From NCBI RefSeq assembly GCF_025244665.1, contig NZ_CP104205.1, positions 3,159,001 through 3,223,000 of the forward strand: a DNA stretch of 64,000 nt. Reading direction: 5' to 3'. The stretch is from Maribacter litopenaei (GTDB taxonomy: Bacteria; Bacteroidota; Bacteroidia; Flavobacteriales; Flavobacteriaceae). The notes under the pieces are model-generated. The model saw nothing but the letters and a program-made list of their open reading frames with translations, was not told where the DNA came from and searched no databases. The number at the start of each line of letters is the position of its first letter. Positions within the stretch are counted from its first letter, which is position 1. The position numbers were made by a program, and so were the translations under genes. Below are positions 60,171-64,000 of this stretch, piece after piece.

Positions 60171-60913
60171 TAGCGAGCTCTTCCTGGATAATTTGTGATA
60201 ATACCGTCGACTCCAAGTCGTTTCATGGCATCAATATCAAAATCCTCATTCACGATCCAAACATATATTTTCAGTCCGGCTTCCCTAATTTCATTAACAT
60301 TCTCCAAATCAAGCCTTTTATAATAGGGGTTTATGGCAACGGCGTTCAATTCCTTGGCCGCAGATATGGCATCAACGGGGTTTTCTTCTGTTAAAACTGC
60401 TATCTGAACGTTTGGATTCAATCTCCTCATTTCCGTTAGCTCGTCCCATTTAAAACTTGAGATAATAAAGTTCTCAGGTGACCATCCATTCTTCTCGATA
60501 TAATAATTTATAATATAGTTCACCCTATCCGCTGTATCATCGCCCTTCAACTCGATGTTCAAAGCCACTTTATTATCAATAAGCTTTAATACATCTTGTA
60601 GCATAGGAATTTTATGCCCTCCATCTACAACTAATTTCTTTAGGTCTATATAGTTATAGTTTTCAATTCGCCCAGGACCATTTGTCAATCTATCTACCGT
60701 TTCATCATGAAAAACTACAATTTCGCCACTCTTTATCTTGAAAACATCTATCTCTATCATATCCACTCCCAAATCAATAGCTTTTTGTATGGATGCTAAA
60801 GTGTTTTCCGTTTCATGTCCCATGGCTCCCCTATGACCTATGACCAATGGTTGTTTCATATTGCAAGAAGCTAAAGTTAAAACGCTAATTAAGATTAATA
60901 TAAGTTTATTCAT
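60170..60913 (-). CDS. Glycerophosphodiester phosphodiesterase, lipoprotein
   Basis: 247 residues. The signal ends in LASC, a lipobox. VIGHRGAMGHETENTLASI and IEIDVFKIKSGEIVVFHDE are the GDPD catalytic motifs (His, Glu, Asp, His), followed by LNIELKG and VWIVNEDFDIDAM. Hydrolyses glycerophosphodiesters such as deacylated phospholipids to glycerol-3-phosphate in the periplasm. Four bases separate it from the upstream GH13 gene. Confidence 0.92.
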   Translation of the reverse strand: MNKLILILISVLTLASCNMKQPLVIGHRGAMGHETENTLASIQKAIDLGVDMIEIDVFKIKSGEIVVFHDETVDRLTNGPGRIENYNYIDLKKLVVDGGHKIPMLQDVLKLIDNKVALNIELKGDDTADRVNYIINYYIEKNGWSPENFIISSFKWDELTEMRRLNPNVQIAVLTEENPVDAISAAKELNAVAINPYYKRLDLENVNEIREAGLKIYVWIVNEDFDIDAMKRLGVDGIITNYPGRAR

Positions 60914-60916
60914 TGC

Positions 60917-62686
60917 CTATTGTATTTCAAAAATAAATGATTCCAGTGGTTCAAGACGCACATCAATATGACCGCCCTTATTAATTATGCTCAATTTACT
61001 TTTTTGGCCATAGAGCATTTCCTTTAGAATGTAATGACCATCCTCCAGCGCCCAAAGTTCAATCAAATCAGTTGGAAGTTTTAAGTCAAAAGTAAATGAT
61101 TTATGTTCTTCGAAATTTACGACAATAATCAGTTTTTGATTTTCGGTGCATCTTACGAATGAAAGCACCCTATGATTATAATTTTGGGTAAGCTCCTTGT
61201 TGTAAAAATGAATTTCTCGATATTCTCCCATCAAGGCCTCGCTTTCCAGGGTAAAATTCAATAGTCTTTTGTAAAAATCACGTAAGTCACTTTCCTGTTC
61301 GCTTAATTGACCCCCATCAAATTTTTTGTTGTTTACCCAACGTTGGTGATGCGGTACCCCAACGTAATCAAAGATCGAGGTTCCGGACGAGCTTCCAAAA
61401 CCCGGATTTTCCGCTGCTGGCTCACCTACTTCCTGACCAAAATATATCATCAATGGAGAACTACTTATTGTAGCGGAAACCACCATGGCCGGCTTGGCAA
61501 TCTCTGCCCTTCCGACAAACTCAGGACTTGCGATGCGTTGTTCATCATGGTTCTCCAAAAAGTGTAACATGTGATGTTCAATATCTTTGAGGTTATTTTG
61601 TACCACGGGAATGTGATCGGACCATCCATAACCTTTCATAATATGTTTAAGCCCATCATAAAAATCAACCTTGTCATACAAATAGTCCATTTTCCCTTTA
61701 TGGATAAAAGTTCTGTATAAATCAGGATTATAGACTTCGGCCATTAAAAAGGCATCTTCATTTCTCATCTTTATATAGGAGTTCATAAAACTCCGGAATT
61801 CAACAGGGATCATTTCGGCCATGTCATATCGAAACCCATCCACACCAAAATCCAACCAATAAAGGGCAATATCCCTAAATTTTATCCAAGAATCGGGCAC
61901 ATCCCTATGCTGCGAGAACCTAAAGTGTTCCTTATAGTCCTTTTCACCAAAATCATAAGGCAAAAGATCAAAATCCAAACCCCCATCAGGTTTAATCCCA
62001 TAATTCACTCGGATCGTTTCGTACCAATCGTTCATATCGGGCTTAGGGCTTCGAGATCCATTCCCTGTCCATTTAGCGGGTTTTTCCTTCAAGGTTCCAA
62101 TGGATTTATTTTTTTCACCTCCCAATGGCCTATATCCATCCTTCCAGTCTGGTACTTTAAAGCTAGATCCTGGGATGTAATAGAAATTATTGTTTTTTTG
62201 ATATTCCTTATCTGTATCGTCATCGGCACCAAAACTAGTGGCGCCATCAGGATTGGTAATACTATGATAAGCCCTGGCCACATGGTTTGGTACTATATCT
62301 ATTATAACCTTCATGCCATGCTTATGGGTCCTTTCTATAAGTTCCTTGTATTCTACCAATCTATTGGACGGATCTATGGCCAAATCAGGATTCACATTAT
62401 AATAATCCTTAACTGCATAAGGAGATCCGGCTCGACCCTTCACCACATTTGGGTCATCGTTAGAAATACCATAGTCCGTATAATCCCTGATTACCGCATG
62501 ATGTGGAACCCCAGTGTACCATATATGGGACACCCCTAAATTCTTGATTTCGGATAAGGCTTTGTCATCAAAATCCGCAAATTTTCCAACACCATTTTCT
62601 TCAATGGTTCCCCAGGGTTTGTTCGTGGTTTTTGTATTACCAAAAAGCCTGGTAAAAACATGATAGATTACAACCTTGCCCCTCAT
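60917..62686 (-). CDS. GH13 alpha-amylase family enzyme
   Basis: 589 residues with no signal peptide, so probably cytosolic. The four amylase regions are clear: KVIIDIVPNHVAR (I), GVDGFRYDMAEMI with nucleophile Asp (II), AFLMAEVYNP with acid/base Glu (III) and FLENHDEQR (IV). The C-terminal beta domain ends LRLEPLESFIFEIQ-like. Located directly downstream of a GH65 phosphorylase-type gene, so it likely processes maltodextrins in the same pathway. Exact specificity (alpha-glucosidase, neopullulanase or trehalose-related) is not clear. Confidence 0.92.
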   Translation of the reverse strand: MRGKVVIYHVFTRLFGNTKTTNKPWGTIEENGVGKFADFDDKALSEIKNLGVSHIWYTGVPHHAVIRDYTDYGISNDDPNVVKGRAGSPYAVKDYYNVNPDLAIDPSNRLVEYKELIERTHKHGMKVIIDIVPNHVARAYHSITNPDGATSFGADDDTDKEYQKNNNFYYIPGSSFKVPDWKDGYRPLGGEKNKSIGTLKEKPAKWTGNGSRSPKPDMNDWYETIRVNYGIKPDGGLDFDLLPYDFGEKDYKEHFRFSQHRDVPDSWIKFRDIALYWLDFGVDGFRYDMAEMIPVEFRSFMNSYIKMRNEDAFLMAEVYNPDLYRTFIHKGKMDYLYDKVDFYDGLKHIMKGYGWSDHIPVVQNNLKDIEHHMLHFLENHDEQRIASPEFVGRAEIAKPAMVVSATISSSPLMIYFGQEVGEPAAENPGFGSSSGTSIFDYVGVPHHQRWVNNKKFDGGQLSEQESDLRDFYKRLLNFTLESEALMGEYREIHFYNKELTQNYNHRVLSFVRCTENQKLIIVVNFEEHKSFTFDLKLPTDLIELWALEDGHYILKEMLYGQKSKLSIINKGGHIDVRLEPLESFIFEIQ

Positions 62687-62728
62687 TTTCCGTTCGTTAT
62701 TTCCAACTTATATGATAACGCCTGCCTA

Positions 62729-64000
62729 TTAGTTAACATTTAATGAAGTATTGGGTAAGAGCTCATATTCCTTACCCCTAACCAAAATGGAAATACCACT
62801 ATCCCCATCCAAATCAAAAGTTAGTCCTTTGGTTGCAACTTTCACCTTAATTATTCTATTTCTAAAGTTGACCTTAAACGAATATGCCTCCCATTGCTCA
62901 GGGATTCTAGGCTCAAATGACAATAGATCATTAACAACACGCATTCCACCAAATCCTTCAACAATACTCATCCAGGTACCCGCCATAGATGTTATATGCA
63001 GACCTTCTTCCACTTCCTTATTATAATCGTCCAAGTCCAATCTAGAAGTCCTTAGATAAAAGGTGTAAGCCTGTTCCATCCTTCCCAGTTTGGCCGCCTG
63101 AATACTATGCACACAGGGGGATAAGGATGATTCATGTACGGTAAAAGGTTCGTAAAAATCAAAATGCTTCTCGAGTTCCTCTAAGGTAAATCTATCTTCA
63201 AAAAAGTAAAATCCCTGAAGAATATCTGCCTGTTTTATGTAAGGTGATCTTAGAATGCGGTCCCAACTCCATTTTTGGTTGATTGGTCTTTGGGTCCTAT
63301 CCAATTCACCCACTTTGACCAAATCCTTATCCAAAAAGCCATCTTGTTGAAGATAGACTCCATATTCATCTGAATAGGGAAAATATATATTATCGGCAAC
63401 GTTCTTCCATGATTCACACTCGGTTTGTGTAAGATTGGTCTTTCCAACAATCCTATCGTAGTCCTCCGAATAACCTTCCTTGATTTTGGACAGTTGTTCC
63501 AAGGCAAAATGGATACACCATTGGGCCAAATAATTGGTATACCAATTATTGTTCACATTATTTTCGTACTCATTGGGCCCAGTTACTCCTAAAATGACAT
63601 ATTTTTTTCGGTATTCAGAAAAATTAGCCCGCTGATGCCAAAAACGGGCAATACCAATAAGTACTTCCATTCCCATTTCGGGATATAACTATAATCACCA
63701 GTATATCGGTAATAATTATAAATAGCGAAAGCTATCGCACCATTTCTATGGATTTCCTCAAACGTAATTTCCCATTCATTATGGCACTCCTCCCCATTCA
63801 TGGTTACCATTGGATATAGGGCCGCACCATTTGTAAATCCAAGTTTTTCAGCATTTTCTATGGCCTTTTCCAAATGGTTGTACCTATATTTCAATAATTT
63901 GCGGGCCACTATTTCGTCTTTTGTGGCCATATAAAATGGAATGCAATAAGCTTCCGTATCCCAATAGGTACTCCCTCCATATTTTTCCCCAGTGAATCCT
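62729..64000 (-). CDS. GH65 maltose/trehalose phosphorylase-type enzyme, partial and frameshifted
   Basis: C-terminal 420 or so residues of a GH65 enzyme; the N-terminus lies beyond the window. GEKYGGSTYWDTEAYCIPFY and GAALYPMVTMNGEECHNEWE form the catalytic centre, and GVTGPNEYENNVNNNWYTN contains the general acid Glu. The C-terminal domain ends with FDLDGDSGISILVRGKEYE. A base error near 63670 breaks the frame around IPEMGMEVLIGIARFW. GH65 phosphorylases split maltose or trehalose with phosphate to glucose-1-phosphate and glucose. Forms a unit with the GH13 gene 43 bases downstream. Confidence 0.9.

Overview
The window is chromosomal DNA from a marine-type member of the Bacteroidota, most likely family Flavobacteriaceae. 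The evidence is a type IX secretion (T9SS) cargo protein with a gliding-motility C-terminal domain beside a PorP/SprF partner, promoters of the TAnnTTTG type, a mevalonate isoprenoid pathway, an arginine pathway that uses an acyl-ornithine carbamoyltransferase, and many secreted glycoside hydrolases with lipoprotein or Sec signals. The genus cannot be fixed by eye.

Layout. 1-3.5 kb: the end of a TldD-type protease, tRNA-Phe and a GH32 fructan hydrolase. 3.6-6.4 kb: rhodanese, TIGR04282 glycosyltransferase, purine nucleoside phosphorylase and TIGR04283 glycosyltransferase, which resembles part of an arsenosugar pathway. 6.4-9.5 kb: two paralogous amidases, one apparently inactive, and a GH113-like hydrolase. 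9.8-15 kb: an FAD oxidoreductase, a membrane iron-sulfur protein and two GT2 glycosyltransferases. 15.1-17.3 kb: a tail-to-tail type II restriction-modification pair. 17.6-27.2 kb: a DUF1593 protein, a Crp/Fnr regulator with small membrane proteins, PH-like and ankyrin-like proteins, an esterase, an MBOAT-like fragment, a GH29 fucosidase and a CstB-like persulfide dioxygenase/rhodanese. 27.3-40.6 kb: a mannosyltransferase-like protein, then a long arginine/proline operon (GNAT, argG, argC, proC, argD, proA, proB, argF', SDR, argB, argE-like, argH) preceded by a short Arg-rich leader ORF. 41.6-49.4 kb: a giant BspA-repeat adhesin plus PorP/SprF. 49.5-53.7 kb: an M1 peptidase, a kinase-fold protein and a zinc peptidase. 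53.7-57.8 kb: pseudouridine synthase and isoprenoid genes. 57.9-64 kb: TspO, DUF1697, an HI0933 flavoprotein, GDPD, GH13 and a partial GH65.

Two regulatory observations stand out. Two near-identical palindromes (GTGAC-N4-GTCAC and GTAAC-N4-GTTAC) lie at exactly the same distance from a -7-like box in front of the DUF2892 unit and of the CstB-like gene, pointing to a small sulfur-related Crp/Fnr regulon. The leader ORF before the arginine operon has three Arg codons among its last five sense codons, which suggests translation-dependent control by arginine.

Caution: about 25 genes, including essential-looking ones (argG, argC, proA, proB, mvaD), are split by single-base frameshifts, many in homopolymer runs, and three carry an in-frame stop. 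I read these as sequencing or assembly errors and give one span per gene.
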